64,000 nt of DNA. It comes from Cognaticolwellia beringensis (GTDB lineage Bacteria; Pseudomonadota; Gammaproteobacteria; Enterobacterales; Alteromonadaceae). Made by a program: the position numbers and the translations under genes. The notes beneath the pieces are model-generated. The model worked only from the letters and a program-made list of their open reading frames with translations, searched no databases and was not told the DNA's origin. Below are positions 43,003-51,524 of the stretch, piece by piece (position 1 is the first letter of the stretch; each line of letters begins with the position of its first letter). The stretch is taken from contig NZ_CP020465.1 of NCBI RefSeq assembly GCF_002076895.1, forward strand, positions 4,092,001-4,156,000, given 5' to 3'.

Positions 43003-44106
43003 ATGACACAGCAAACATCAGCAGTAAGTGAATCTAGGTCTACTACTGCCGCTAATAATATCAACCAAAGTAGCAGTGAAGCTCGCCATAACTGGCAAGC
43101 AGAAGAAGTTAAAGCGTTGTTTGACATGCCATTTAATGACTTGATGTTTAAAGCGCAAGTTATTCACCGAGCAAACTTCAACCCTAATGAAGTGCAGGTA
43201 AGTACTTTATTATCGATTAAAACTGGTGCATGCCCTGAAGATTGTAAATACTGCTCGCAAAGCTCTCGCTATAAAACTGACATCGATAAAGAACGTTTAA
43301 TGGAAGTACAAAAAGTACTTGAAGCCGCACAAGTAGCAAAAGATCAAGGTTCAACACGTTTTTGTATGGGCGCTGGGTGGCGTAATCCTAAGGCAAGAGA
43401 TATGCCTGCAGTGGTTGAAATGGTTAAAGGTGTTAAGGCTCTAGGGCTAGAAACTTGTATGACATTAGGTATGTTATCTGCGGATCAAGCGGATGAACTC
43501 CAAGGTGCCGGTTTAGACTATTACAACCATAATTTAGACACTTCGCCTGAGCATTATAATCAAATTATCACTACACGTACTTATCAAGACCGATTAGACA
43601 CTTTAACCAACGTGCGAAGTTCAGGCATGAAGGTATGTAGTGGTGGTATTGTTGGTTTAGGTGAAGAAAGTAAAGACCGAGCGTCATTGTTAGCACAACT
43701 CGCCAATCTTTCACCACAACCAGAAAGTGTGCCGATCAATATGTTGGTTAAAATTGAAGGTACGCCGCTTTCTGACGTTGCAGATTTAGATCATTTTGAA
43801 TTTATTCGCTGTATTGCGGTTGCACGTATTATGATGCCAAAAAGTCATGTGCGTTTATCAGCCGGGCGTGACGCCATGAATGAACAGATGCAAGCTATGT
43901 GCTTTTTAGCCGGTGCCAACTCAATATTTTACGGTTGTAAGTTGTTGACCACAGGCAATCCTGAAGCGAATAAAGATATGATGTTGTTTGATCGTTTAGG
44001 TATTAATACTGAAACTATTGCAACTTCAGAAATAGATGAAGCAAAAATTAAAACGGCTGTTGTTGATCAACAAAATAGTGATTTATTTTATAACGCCGTA
44101 AATTAA
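43003..44106 (+). CDS. bioB: biotin synthase
   Basis: 367 residues. The radical-SAM cluster motif CPEDCKYC uses C77, C81 and C84, and the [2Fe-2S] sulphur-donor cluster Cys are in the later conserved segments ([22 protein letters not shown]). The motif [13 protein letters not shown] is typical of BioB. About 30 residues of Ser/Thr/Ala-rich sequence precede the conserved part, a little longer than in E. coli. The enzyme inserts sulphur into dethiobiotin. It is the first gene of bioBFCD, driven by the divergent promoter region; bioF follows after 5 bp. Confidence 0.97.
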   Translation: MTQQTSAVSESRSTTAANNINQSSSEARHNWQAEEVKALFDMPFNDLMFKAQVIHRANFNPNEVQVSTLLSIKTGACPEDCKYCSQSSRYKTDIDKERLMEVQKVLEAAQVAKDQGSTRFCMGAGWRNPKARDMPAVVEMVKGVKALGLETCMTLGMLSADQADELQGAGLDYYNHNLDTSPEHYNQIITTRTYQDRLDTLTNVRSSGMKVCSGGIVGLGEESKDRASLLAQLANLSPQPESVPINMLVKIEGTPLSDVADLDHFEFIRCIAVARIMMPKSHVRLSAGRDAMNEQMQAMCFLAGANSIFYGCKLLTTGNPEANKDMMLFDRLGINTETIATSEIDEAKIKTAVVDQQNSDLFYNAVN

Positions 44107-44111
44107 TCTTT

Positions 44112-45275
44112 ATGGCGTTTGATTTTTTATCTGCAAATATTGCACAACAAAAACAGCGCGCACGTTATCGTGTGCGCCAATGTGTTGCTGAGCAAAATGG
44201 CCGTTATGTTAAAATTGATGATAAAAGTTACTTAAACTTTTCCTCAAACGACTATCTCGGTTTAAATCATCACCCAGAAATTAACCAAGCATTGATTGCA
44301 GGGGCTGATCGATTCGGCACTTGTGCTAGCGGGTCTAGCTTAATTACTGGTTATTCTTATGCACATCAAGCGTTGGAAAATGACATTTGTGATTGGCTAA
44401 ACAAGCCTAATTGTTTGATATTTGCTAGCGGATTTTCGGCCAATAACGCGCTAATGCATGCCTTAGGGCATGAGAGCTGCCAACTTTATTTAGATAAACT
44501 CAGTCACGCGTCATTAATTGATGGGGCTTTATCAAGTCATGCTAAAGTAAAACGCTTTTTACATAACGATACTGCACAACTACAACGATTTTTAACACAA
44601 AGCCAACAAGCAGCCATTAAAGAGGGTAACGAGCTAAACAAAGTTATCGTCTCTGAAGGTGTTTTTAGTATGGACGGCGATCAGGCCGACGTAGAACAAT
44701 TATCTAAAATAGCACAACAACACCAAGCCTTATTATATTTAGATGACGCGCACAGTATCGGTGTTGTAGGTAATAAAGGTGAAGGAAGTAGCAGTGTTGC
44801 AGATGTGGACGTTATAATGGCAACGTTTGGCAAAAGTATTGCCACTAGCGGAGCTTTTGTTGCTTGTGATGAATTACTCGCTGATTATTTAGTTAATTTT
44901 TCACGGCATTATATCTATTCCACAGCAATTTCTCCGGCATTAGCTTGGGCAACAAAAAAGAGCATTGAAATCATTCAACGTGAACATTGGCGACGTGAAA
45001 AGATTACAGAATTGAGTCAATTACTTGCATCAAAACTCAGCAATAAAGTACAATTAATTAAAAATGCATCTTCAATTCATGCCATCGTTATTGGCGATGA
45101 AGTTGCGACACTTGCTGTGTGTCAAAAATTACGAGATAAGGGTATTTGGCTCAGCGCCATCCGTCCTCCTACTGTTCCAAATAATAGTTCGAGGTTACGC
45201 GTAACCGTAACATCGAAACATGAAAGTAAAGATATCAATTACTTAGCTAATTGTATCAATGAGGTTATAGCATAA
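44112..45275 (+). CDS. bioF: 8-amino-7-oxononanoate synthase
   Basis: 387 residues, normal length for this class II PLP aminotransferase-fold enzyme. Signature parts are NFSSNDYLGLNHHPEI, the substrate loop GTCASGSSLITGYSYAHQALE, the PLP-contact DDAHSIGVVG, and the Schiff-base Lys in MATFGKSIATSGAFVA. It condenses pimeloyl-ACP with alanine. The gene lies 5 bp after bioB and its stop overlaps the bioC start by one base (TAATG), so the operon is translationally coupled. Confidence 0.97.
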   Translation: MAFDFLSANIAQQKQRARYRVRQCVAEQNGRYVKIDDKSYLNFSSNDYLGLNHHPEINQALIAGADRFGTCASGSSLITGYSYAHQALENDICDWLNKPNCLIFASGFSANNALMHALGHESCQLYLDKLSHASLIDGALSSHAKVKRFLHNDTAQLQRFLTQSQQAAIKEGNELNKVIVSEGVFSMDGDQADVEQLSKIAQQHQALLYLDDAHSIGVVGNKGEGSSSVADVDVIMATFGKSIATSGAFVACDELLADYLVNFSRHYIYSTAISPALAWATKKSIEIIQREHWRREKITELSQLLASKLSNKVQLIKNASSIHAIVIGDEVATLAVCQKLRDKGIWLSAIRPPTVPNNSSRLRVTVTSKHESKDINYLANCINEVIA

Positions 45276-46060
45276 TGTCTGTAAAGACTAACCGTTTTAA
45301 GATAGCGAGATCATTTGGCTCAGCTAGTACTTCTTATGACATTTCAGCGCGTTTACAACGATACTGTGGTAAGCATTTAATGCCTTGGTTACCTAATCGC
45401 AACGATTTAACTGCGTTAGATTTGGGTGCGGGTACTGGCTTTTTTACAGAGCTTTTAGCAAGTCGTTATCAGTATGTTATTGGTTTAGATATATCGAAAA
45501 AAATGTTAAATTTTTCAAAAGAAAATCGTAACCAAAGTATTCATTGGCTTGAAGCCGACGCGTATAAAATTCCATTACAAGATAACAGTATCGATTTGGT
45601 TTATTCCAATCTTATGATCCAGTGGTGCGATCCGCTAGATTTAGTGCTAAATGAGGTAATGCGGGTATTAAAACCCGGAGGCCTGTTTGTTTTTAGTACC
45701 TTAATTGATGGGACTTTATTTGAATTAAAATCTGCTTGGGCACAAGTTGATAATGACCAACACGTGATTGACTTTAAAAAAGAAAGTGACATTAGACCTT
45801 TATTTGATGGCACTGATCGAAAATTATTGAATGCTAAACAACAAGATATTGTTTTAGAGTATGAAAATGTTTTACATTTAGCCCATGAATTGAAAAGCCT
45901 GGGTGCCAATCATGTACCTAAAAAGCAGGCCAAAGGTTTGGCGGGTAAAGATAAATGGCAAAAAATGACTAAAAGCTATCAAGACTTTATAGAGCCAAGT
46001 GGAATATATCCAGCCACTTATAAAGCTTTTTCTGGTCTTGTTGTAAAGTTAAACAATTAA
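45275..46060 (+). CDS. bioC: malonyl-ACP O-methyltransferase
   Basis: 261 residues. The Rossmann methyltransferase motif I is LDLGAGTGFFTELLASR (about residue 48-65), followed by the acidic end of strand 2 (GLDISKKML) and ANLMIQWCDPL-like motif IV (YSNLMIQWCDPLDLV), all as in BioC. It methylates malonyl-ACP with S-adenosylmethionine, disguising it so the fatty-acid cycle can build the pimeloyl chain. It starts inside the bioF stop codon. The demethylating esterase (BioH or a substitute) is not in this window and must be elsewhere. Confidence 0.95.
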   Translation: MSVKTNRFKIARSFGSASTSYDISARLQRYCGKHLMPWLPNRNDLTALDLGAGTGFFTELLASRYQYVIGLDISKKMLNFSKENRNQSIHWLEADAYKIPLQDNSIDLVYSNLMIQWCDPLDLVLNEVMRVLKPGGLFVFSTLIDGTLFELKSAWAQVDNDQHVIDFKKESDIRPLFDGTDRKLLNAKQQDIVLEYENVLHLAHELKSLGANHVPKKQAKGLAGKDKWQKMTKSYQDFIEPSGIYPATYKAFSGLVVKLNN

Positions 46061-46115
46061 GCTTGTAAAGTTTAATTGTTGCAAAATTCGTTATTAATTT
46101 AAAGAGTCAGCTGTT

Positions 46116-46793
46116 ATGTTGAAATTATTTATCACCGCCACCGACACAGATGCGGGAAAAACTTACGCCGCTCAAGCACTTGCCCATGCTTTTGTTAGTA
46201 AAAATAAGAAAGTTGCGGTATATAAGCCAATTTCTGCTGGCTGCGAACGCATTCATCATGATCTAGTGAATGAAGATGCCTTGTTATTACTAGCGCAATC
46301 TAATTGCCAGCAAACCATTACTCAAGTTAATCCCATCGCTTTTGAACAACCTATTGCACCACATATAGCAGCCGCTCAGTTAAAACAAGAAATAAACTTA
46401 ACTGATATTCAAGAAGGTTATGAAAGAATTACAGCTTTAGAGACAGACATTGTGATTTGTGAAGGTGCGGGTGGTTGGCGTTTACCGCTTGGGCAAGGGA
46501 AGTTTTTATCAGAGTTTGTTCAAGCAAGTCACCAAGATGTTATCCTTGTCGTTAATATGAAGCTAGGTTGTTTGAACCATGCAGTATTAACTTATCAGTC
46601 TATTATAGCTGATGGCTTGAAATGCTTGGGCTGGATAGCTAATTGCCCAGAAGATATGCCATATTTAACTGAAAATATTAGTGAGTTAACTACATTACTA
46701 CCCATACCTAAATTGGCAGTTTTACCTTTTGATAAAGATATTACTAAAGCGGCGAAGCGTATAGATATCTCGCTATTAACCTCGCTACTTTAA
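46116..46793 (+). CDS. bioD: dethiobiotin synthetase
   Basis: 225 residues. The P-loop ATDTDAGKT near residues 8-16 is the BioD variant of Walker A. VYKPISAGCE and CEGAGGWRLPLG are the substrate and Mg2+ segments. It forms the ureido ring of dethiobiotin from diaminononanoate, CO2 and ATP. It ends the bioBFCD operon, 55 bp after bioC, and converges on pepE with only 25 bp between; no terminator hairpin is visible there. Confidence 0.95.
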   Translation: MLKLFITATDTDAGKTYAAQALAHAFVSKNKKVAVYKPISAGCERIHHDLVNEDALLLLAQSNCQQTITQVNPIAFEQPIAPHIAAAQLKQEINLTDIQEGYERITALETDIVICEGAGGWRLPLGQGKFLSEFVQASHQDVILVVNMKLGCLNHAVLTYQSIIADGLKCLGWIANCPEDMPYLTENISELTTLLPIPKLAVLPFDKDITKAAKRIDISLLTSLL

Positions 46794-46818
46794 TCTACAA
46801 ACGGTTAGTCATCTCAAT

Positions 46819-47562
46819 TTACAGTAGGTAGTCTAAGTTATCATTAGGTGTGATAACTGACTTCTTACTCGCCTTAAATAAAAAACCATTAGCTTCAGTT
46901 GTTAGCTCAGGCAAACCAGAGGCGAGTTTTATGGTGTTTTGCATAATATCTAATGCCGTACCTTCAACAATCGCAACAATGGGTGTCGTCGGGTTAAGCA
47001 CCATAAACTCAGCCAAACGTTGTTCACGTGTTTCCCCATTATGGCCAGCAGGGTTTTGATCGGTATAATGTGGGTTCAGCTGAAAATCAACAAGTTGTAA
47101 GGCATTAAAGCTCAACGGTTCAATAATCGGCATATCATTAGTAGTGCGAATAGAAAGCCCAGCAATATTTGATCCCGCACTCCAACCTATATAAGGCGTG
47201 CCTGTAGCTACTTTGTTCTGAATGGGCTTAATTAATTTATGTTGATATAACTGGTGTAATAAATGAAAAGTATTTCCACCACCTACGGCTATTGCTTGCG
47301 CCGTATTAATTGCGATGATCGGGTCATCATATTGATGGATGCCTGTTACCTTAATACCTATCTCGGCTAATGCGTTTTGAACCTTTACTGTGTAATCATC
47401 ATAATTTAACGTGACTCCAGCATAGGGGATAAACAATAATTCAGTTACCCCATCAAGTTTTGCTTTTATCATCGCTAAAGCATGCTGTAAATATTCTGTG
47501 TTACCAACACGAGAGCTGCTAAGTAATAGTAAGTTTGCATTTTCAATGGTCAATTGATTCAC
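46819..47562 (-). CDS. pepE: dipeptidase E (alpha-aspartyl dipeptidase, family S51)
   Basis: 247 residues. The S51 nucleophile Ser is in PYIGWSAGSNIAGLSI, and VGGGNTFHLLHQLY is the conserved Gly-rich segment. The C-terminal part includes QLNPHYTDQNPAGHNGETREQRLAEF, typical of PepE. It cleaves dipeptides with N-terminal aspartate in the cytoplasm. The frame begins with a GTG; a TTG three codons later has AGGTGA at better spacing and may be the true start. The neighbour on the same strand upstream is a HicB-like antitoxin gene, 120 bp away, so they need not be linked. Confidence 0.92.
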   Translation of the reverse strand: MNQLTIENANLLLLSSSRVGNTEYLQHALAMIKAKLDGVTELLFIPYAGVTLNYDDYTVKVQNALAEIGIKVTGIHQYDDPIIAINTAQAIAVGGGNTFHLLHQLYQHKLIKPIQNKVATGTPYIGWSAGSNIAGLSIRTTNDMPIIEPLSFNALQLVDFQLNPHYTDQNPAGHNGETREQRLAEFMVLNPTTPIVAIVEGTALDIMQNTIKLASGLPELTTEANGFLFKASKKSVITPNDNLDYLL

Positions 47563-47685
47563 CTATATAAATTTTTAATCTTTCTATTTTACCTGATTTA
47601 TAAATCAAATTATTAATAATAATTTTCTGTTTCACTTTATTAAATTACTTTTATTTTTTTACTAAATTCATATTTTAGTTGCTTT

Positions 47686-48090
47686 CTATTTTGCTAACTC
47701 TGTTGAACATGCCATTGCGATAAAGCCAGAACGGGTTTTGTAATGGGAAGATTTAGCCACTCGATCATCAATTTGTTTTATCAATAACTCAGGTAAGGTT
47801 ACGTTTATTTTATGACTTTTACCCATATAGGGAACAATGTCAAAATCAAGCACGGCCCAAATTGGAGACACTGCATCAGACAGCAACATATGCTCCTCAA
47901 TAGATTTTGCGTGTGGTACTTGTTCGCCATATTCAACTAATACTTTTAAGTGTGAAACCATAGCTTCATTTAGTAATAAAAAACCCTCATCCATTGTTGT
48001 AGCTTTCACCTGGCAACCCGGTAAATCAACAATTGAAAACAGATAATTATTTTCTTCATTATTACGTAAAACCAATACGGGATATTTCAT
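47686..48090 (-). CDS. HicB-family antitoxin-like protein, no adjacent HicA
   Basis: 134 residues. The N-terminal half (about 1-65, YPVLVLRNNEENNYLFSIVDLPGCQVKATTMDEGFLLLNEAM) is the HicB partial-RNase-H fold. The C-terminal part (about 90-130, HKINVTLPELLIKQIDDRV ... RSGFIAMA) is a ribbon-helix-helix DNA-binding segment. AGGAAG precedes the ATG. HicB normally neutralises and co-regulates the HicA mRNA interferase encoded next to it. I found no double-stranded-RNA-binding HicA ORF within 120 bp downstream or 695 bp upstream, so it is an orphan. An exact 33-bp-period repeat lies directly upstream and could be its operator array. Confidence 0.85.
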   Translation of the reverse strand: MKYPVLVLRNNEENNYLFSIVDLPGCQVKATTMDEGFLLLNEAMVSHLKVLVEYGEQVPHAKSIEEHMLLSDAVSPIWAVLDFDIVPYMGKSHKINVTLPELLIKQIDDRVAKSSHYKTRSGFIAMACSTELAK

Positions 48091-48121
48091 CGTTCTTCCT
48101 GAGTTCTGCTGTTGACTTAGT

Positions 48122-48253
48122 GTAACCCTAATAACCCCTTAAGTATACAGTATAGTAACCCTGGGAGTTATTCTCATTGCGCTACATGCAACCCTGGTAA
48201 CTCCTTGTTAAGTTGCGATGGCAACCCTGGTAACCCCGGTTAATTTAGGAGTG
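48122..48253. repeat. four tandem units with exact 33-bp period upstream of hicB
   Basis: The octamer G(T/C)AACCCT begins at 48122, 48155, 48188 and 48221, each 33 bp apart. Units 3 and 4 share GCAACCCTGGTAAC, unit 1 reads GTAACCCTAATAAC and unit 2 GTAACCCTGGGAGT. The second half of each unit is diverged. The array begins about 32 bp upstream of the hicB ATG. It may be a phased operator array for the ribbon-helix-helix domain or a decayed minisatellite. Confidence 0.8.
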
Positions 48254-48785
48254 ACTATTCACTTACGTTTAAAAGCCATATTAATAGGCTTACAAATTAT
48301 GATGTTTTGTAATATCGAATTTTAATTTTATTTGCGCTTAGAATGTAAATAGCTTTATTTGTAGAGTTATTAGGTGCTTTTATATGATTTTTTATGTGAT
48401 TTTTATTATAATTTTTATTAAAATTTTATACATAAATTAGCGGAATGAACTTGTATTATGTTTGTCTAGCGAGGTTTTTGTGCTAAAAAAAGTGACTATT
48501 TAAGGACATAATTAAAATTTAATTTTTCATTATATTCTGATCAATAGGCCATTATGAGTGGATAGCAAAGAGCTACTCTATAACGCCTTTAATGGAAGTT
48601 ATAAAATTAGATTAATATTTTTTATCAGTGTTTTTGGTCTATCTGTAGCCATCAGTTTAGAGCTGATCTTGAGCGAATTGATATCATAAAAGCTCAAATC
48701 CTACTGCTATAGTTAGTGATTTTTAGACCCGGCAAACAATTTTAGGTGGGGACTTTTCGATAGTCAGTAATCAACAATCGCTCAA
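48254..48785. other. gene-free AT-rich stretch
   Basis: About 530 bp, very AT-rich, between the 33-bp repeats and fpr. No ORF with family features in any frame, no strong hairpin with T-run. Its low coding content suggests a decayed segment. Confidence 0.45.
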
Positions 48786-49559
48786 TTACCAATAATTTTC
48801 AAAACTAAAATGTCCAGCAGATCGTCTTAAGTGTTTTTGAAAACCTAATTCAAGTAATACATCTCGTGTGTCGTGAACCATGGCAGGATTTCCACATAAA
48901 TAGAAAAAGCTACTTTCTGTATCTGGCGTTAAATTAACTGCCTGCATTAGACCACCATCTTTTAATAAGTCAGGAATACGTCCAGACATTATATGCTGAT
49001 GTTTCTCGCGTGAAACTATCGGTAGATAAGTTAGCTTACCAGTATAATCTTGTTTAAATTTTTCGATTAAATCTTGATAGACTAATTCTTGACGGGTTCT
49101 CACAGCGTGGACTAAGATAACATTGTCGAATCGAGTTTGAGTTTCTATTTCAGCCAACATTGACAAAAATGGGCCAATGGCAGTGCCTGTTGAAAGTAAC
49201 CAAAGGTTAGTGGCGGTTTCAGGAATTTCAGCCAGGGTCATGAAGCCACTCGGCTTTTCACCTACATAAATTTCATCACCTAGGTGTAGTTGCCCAAGTT
49301 TTGGGCTTAAATCGCCATTTGGAACATCTATAATAAGAAACTCCATACAATTTGAGCCTAATTTATGATTTGGAGAGTTAACAAAGGAGTAAGCACGTCT
49401 AAGCCAGTTACCGTTTTCATCGGGCAGGGCCAATTTTGTAAACTGTCCCGCCACATAAGGACCAATTTCTGATTTTACCGTGATCGAAAACTCGTTGTCG
49501 GTCCATTGTTTATAATTAATAACTTCACCTTTGGCAAAACCATTGAGTTTTGTCATCAT
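48786..49559 (-). CDS. fpr: ferredoxin/flavodoxin-NADP+ reductase
   Basis: 257 residues, the bacterial plant-type FNR. The FAD motif is RRAYSFVNSPN (RxYS) near residue 54, the NADP-binding Gly-rich motif LLSTGTAIGPFLSML near 122, and the C-terminus ends ENYW with the aromatic residue typical of the bacterial subclass. AGGAG precedes the two adjacent ATG codons. It shuttles electrons between NADPH and ferredoxin or flavodoxin, supporting Fe-S enzymes such as biotin synthase. E. coli fpr belongs to the SoxRS regulon; no SoxS box was identified here. It is divergent from the GST gene. Confidence 0.94.
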   Translation of the reverse strand: MMTKLNGFAKGEVINYKQWTDNEFSITVKSEIGPYVAGQFTKLALPDENGNWLRRAYSFVNSPNHKLGSNCMEFLIIDVPNGDLSPKLGQLHLGDEIYVGEKPSGFMTLAEIPETATNLWLLSTGTAIGPFLSMLAEIETQTRFDNVILVHAVRTRQELVYQDLIEKFKQDYTGKLTYLPIVSREKHQHIMSGRIPDLLKDGGLMQAVNLTPDTESSFFYLCGNPAMVHDTRDVLLELGFQKHLRRSAGHFSFENYW

Positions 49560-49657
49560 CGTGATCTCCTGATAGTTTAGTTACTATGAGTTATATAAGT
49601 AACTATAGAACTAACGCATTACTTTACATAGCATTCTTTATAATAAAGGAGTTTAAA

Positions 49658-50260
49658 TTGAAGGTATACGGTGATAGTCAGTCGGGCAATTGCTATAAAG
49701 TGCAGTTAACTTGTGCTTTATTAAACATAAAATATCAATGGTTCCCGATCAATATTCTTAAAGGTGACAATAAAAAAGCAAGTTTTCTAAATAAAAGTAA
49801 TAACGGCAAGATACCACTTTTAGAATTAGATGATGGTCGCTGCTTAGTTGAGTCGAACGCTATTATTAATTATTTAGCGCATGGTCGCTATTTATTACCT
49901 AATGATGTATTTGCATTAGCCAAAGTACAACAATGGCAATTTTTTGAGCAATATAGTCACGAACCCTATATAGCTGTCGCTCGATTTATCTCAAAGTACC
50001 TTGGTTTACCTGAAAATAGGCGTGCTGAGTACGAGTCAAAACACTTAGGTGGCTATAAAGCACTTAAGGTGATGGAGCAGCAATTGCAGAAAAGTGATTA
50101 TTTAACGGGTGATAAAATAACCACTGCCGATATAGCGTTATTTGCCTATACCCATGTTGCAGATGAGGGAGGGTTTGATTTATCACAATTTTCAGCCATA
50201 AGTCATTGGCTTGAAAGAATTAAAATGCAAGATAACTATCTTCCAATGCCTTTGTTGTAA
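49658..50260 (+). CDS. glutathione S-transferase family protein
   Basis: 200 residues from a TTG at 49658 with GGAG six bases ahead. A longer ATG frame at 49586 adds 24 hydrophobic residues that do not belong to a GST. The N-terminal thioredoxin-fold domain (about 1-75) has MKVYGDSQSGNCYKVQLTCALLNI with Ser/Cys at the catalytic position, the cis-Pro in GKIPLLEL and the glutathione-binding VESNAIINYLA. The helical C-terminal domain (about 85-190) includes LTGDKITTADIALFAYTHVA. It probably conjugates or reduces electrophiles with glutathione. Its substrate is not known. Confidence 0.9.
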   Translation: MKVYGDSQSGNCYKVQLTCALLNIKYQWFPINILKGDNKKASFLNKSNNGKIPLLELDDGRCLVESNAIINYLAHGRYLLPNDVFALAKVQQWQFFEQYSHEPYIAVARFISKYLGLPENRRAEYESKHLGGYKALKVMEQQLQKSDYLTGDKITTADIALFAYTHVADEGGFDLSQFSAISHWLERIKMQDNYLPMPLL

Positions 50261-50394
50261 TGTCCAAGTATCATATCACTAATAGTATTTGTGCCGACTT
50301 TGATGAATTTACTGATAAAGTAAAACTAGCGGCGCAAATTTTTGTATTTTTACTTGTTTAAACCTGCATTAAGTAGTCCATTAAGTAACTTAAT

Positions 50395-51291
50395 TTAAAG
50401 CTTGTTCTTTTTCACGTCATTAAGGTTAATTTCATAAGCGTTTCTGCCAATCCCGAGAAACTCTTCGTCAGTGAATACTATGTTATCGTTATCAAGAAAA
50501 GTAATCGCTTCTTTTTGTGTAACTATACCTAAGTCAATACGATATCTATCACCAGAAAAAAAGTCATCTCCTTGCCAATTTTCAAATAACCAAATACGTT
50601 GAGAATCCAACAATGCTAATCTTTTCTTGTTAGGACTTAAAGCGGCTGAAGTTATCCAACATAGCTTTACAGCGATAGTACAGGTCTTAAATTTACTTAT
50701 TTTTATGGCATCGTAATTGGCAGCATGATCACCAATTTTATATAAAGTGGTTATGCCGTTAAAAGGCACAGTCCGATTTTTTGTAAATAAATATAAATGC
50801 TTTTTATAAAAAACGAACGCTTCAACATCAAACTCCATTTCGTCAGCTTTAGGTGGAAAACTGGTATGTTCAGGGTATGTGAACTTAATAATTTCTGCTT
50901 GAGTTGTTTCACCTTTAATATCTATAGGGTTTTCAATTTTATATATCGTCAACCATTTGCGAAGATTGTCATTATTGCCAAAGTCGCCTAAAAAGAAGTG
51001 GCCAAAATCATCTTGTGTCATATCCTCCCAGTCAATATTTTTAGCATTAGTGACGGTAATCGACCTTTCAATATCGCCTGACTTATTCAACTGATATAAC
51101 TTTGCTTCATCACCGCTATCATTTATTGCCCAAAGCTTCATGCTTTTATCGAACTCAATACCTGATATTTCGTTCAGTTGAGCGTCAATGGTGGCATATT
51201 TGTTCTTATATAACTGATAGCTCGTAGTCGCTATGATTATAGCAACGGCAATAGCACTTCCGGTAAAAAATCCGGCGAGTGTTTTTTTCAT
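50395..51291 (-). CDS. exported or membrane-anchored protein of unknown function, probably beta-propeller
   Basis: 298 residues from an ATG chosen because it begins a clean signal/anchor (MKKTLAGFFTGSAIAVAIIIATTSY); the frame extends 15 codons upstream. The remainder is strand-rich with repeated segments: SGIEFDKSMKLWAINDSGDEAKLYQL, WEDMTQDDFGHFFLGDFGNN, VEAFVFYKKHLYLFTKNR, ITSAALSPNKKRLALLDS, KEAITFLDNDNIVFTDEE. These blade-like repeats with D-G and acidic turns resemble SdiA-regulated or esterase-like beta-propellers. No catalytic residues could be assigned. It is a single gene, divergent from the TPR lipoprotein. Confidence 0.65.
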   Translation of the reverse strand: MKKTLAGFFTGSAIAVAIIIATTSYQLYKNKYATIDAQLNEISGIEFDKSMKLWAINDSGDEAKLYQLNKSGDIERSITVTNAKNIDWEDMTQDDFGHFFLGDFGNNDNLRKWLTIYKIENPIDIKGETTQAEIIKFTYPEHTSFPPKADEMEFDVEAFVFYKKHLYLFTKNRTVPFNGITTLYKIGDHAANYDAIKISKFKTCTIAVKLCWITSAALSPNKKRLALLDSQRIWLFENWQGDDFFSGDRYRIDLGIVTQKEAITFLDNDNIVFTDEEFLGIGRNAYEINLNDVKKNKL

Positions 51292-51524
51292 AAATTTAAG
51301 GCCACCAAGAGTATAAAATTCAATAGTGCGCAGCATAGCAGGGAATAATAAATATTACTTGTCTCAAATTGTAAGTGAAAACTTAATCAGCAATTTAATA
51401 GGGTTATTAAGCTAGAGCTAAAAAATTGTAATGTTTTATTAATGGTTGATTGAAAATTGAGCGCAATGCAATGAACAGGCATATGCTTAATAGAACGGAA
51501 GTCGCCTGTTTTTTAGGAGGGTAT

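Noticed and set aside
42937..43014. N-terminal 26-residue extension of BioA
   Set aside because: It would overlap bioB and the divergent promoter, and its sequence is unlike any BioA N-terminus.
48122..48253. 33-bp units as a CRISPR array
   Set aside because: Only about 8-14 bases of each unit are conserved and there is no room for spacers of normal length; no cas genes are present.
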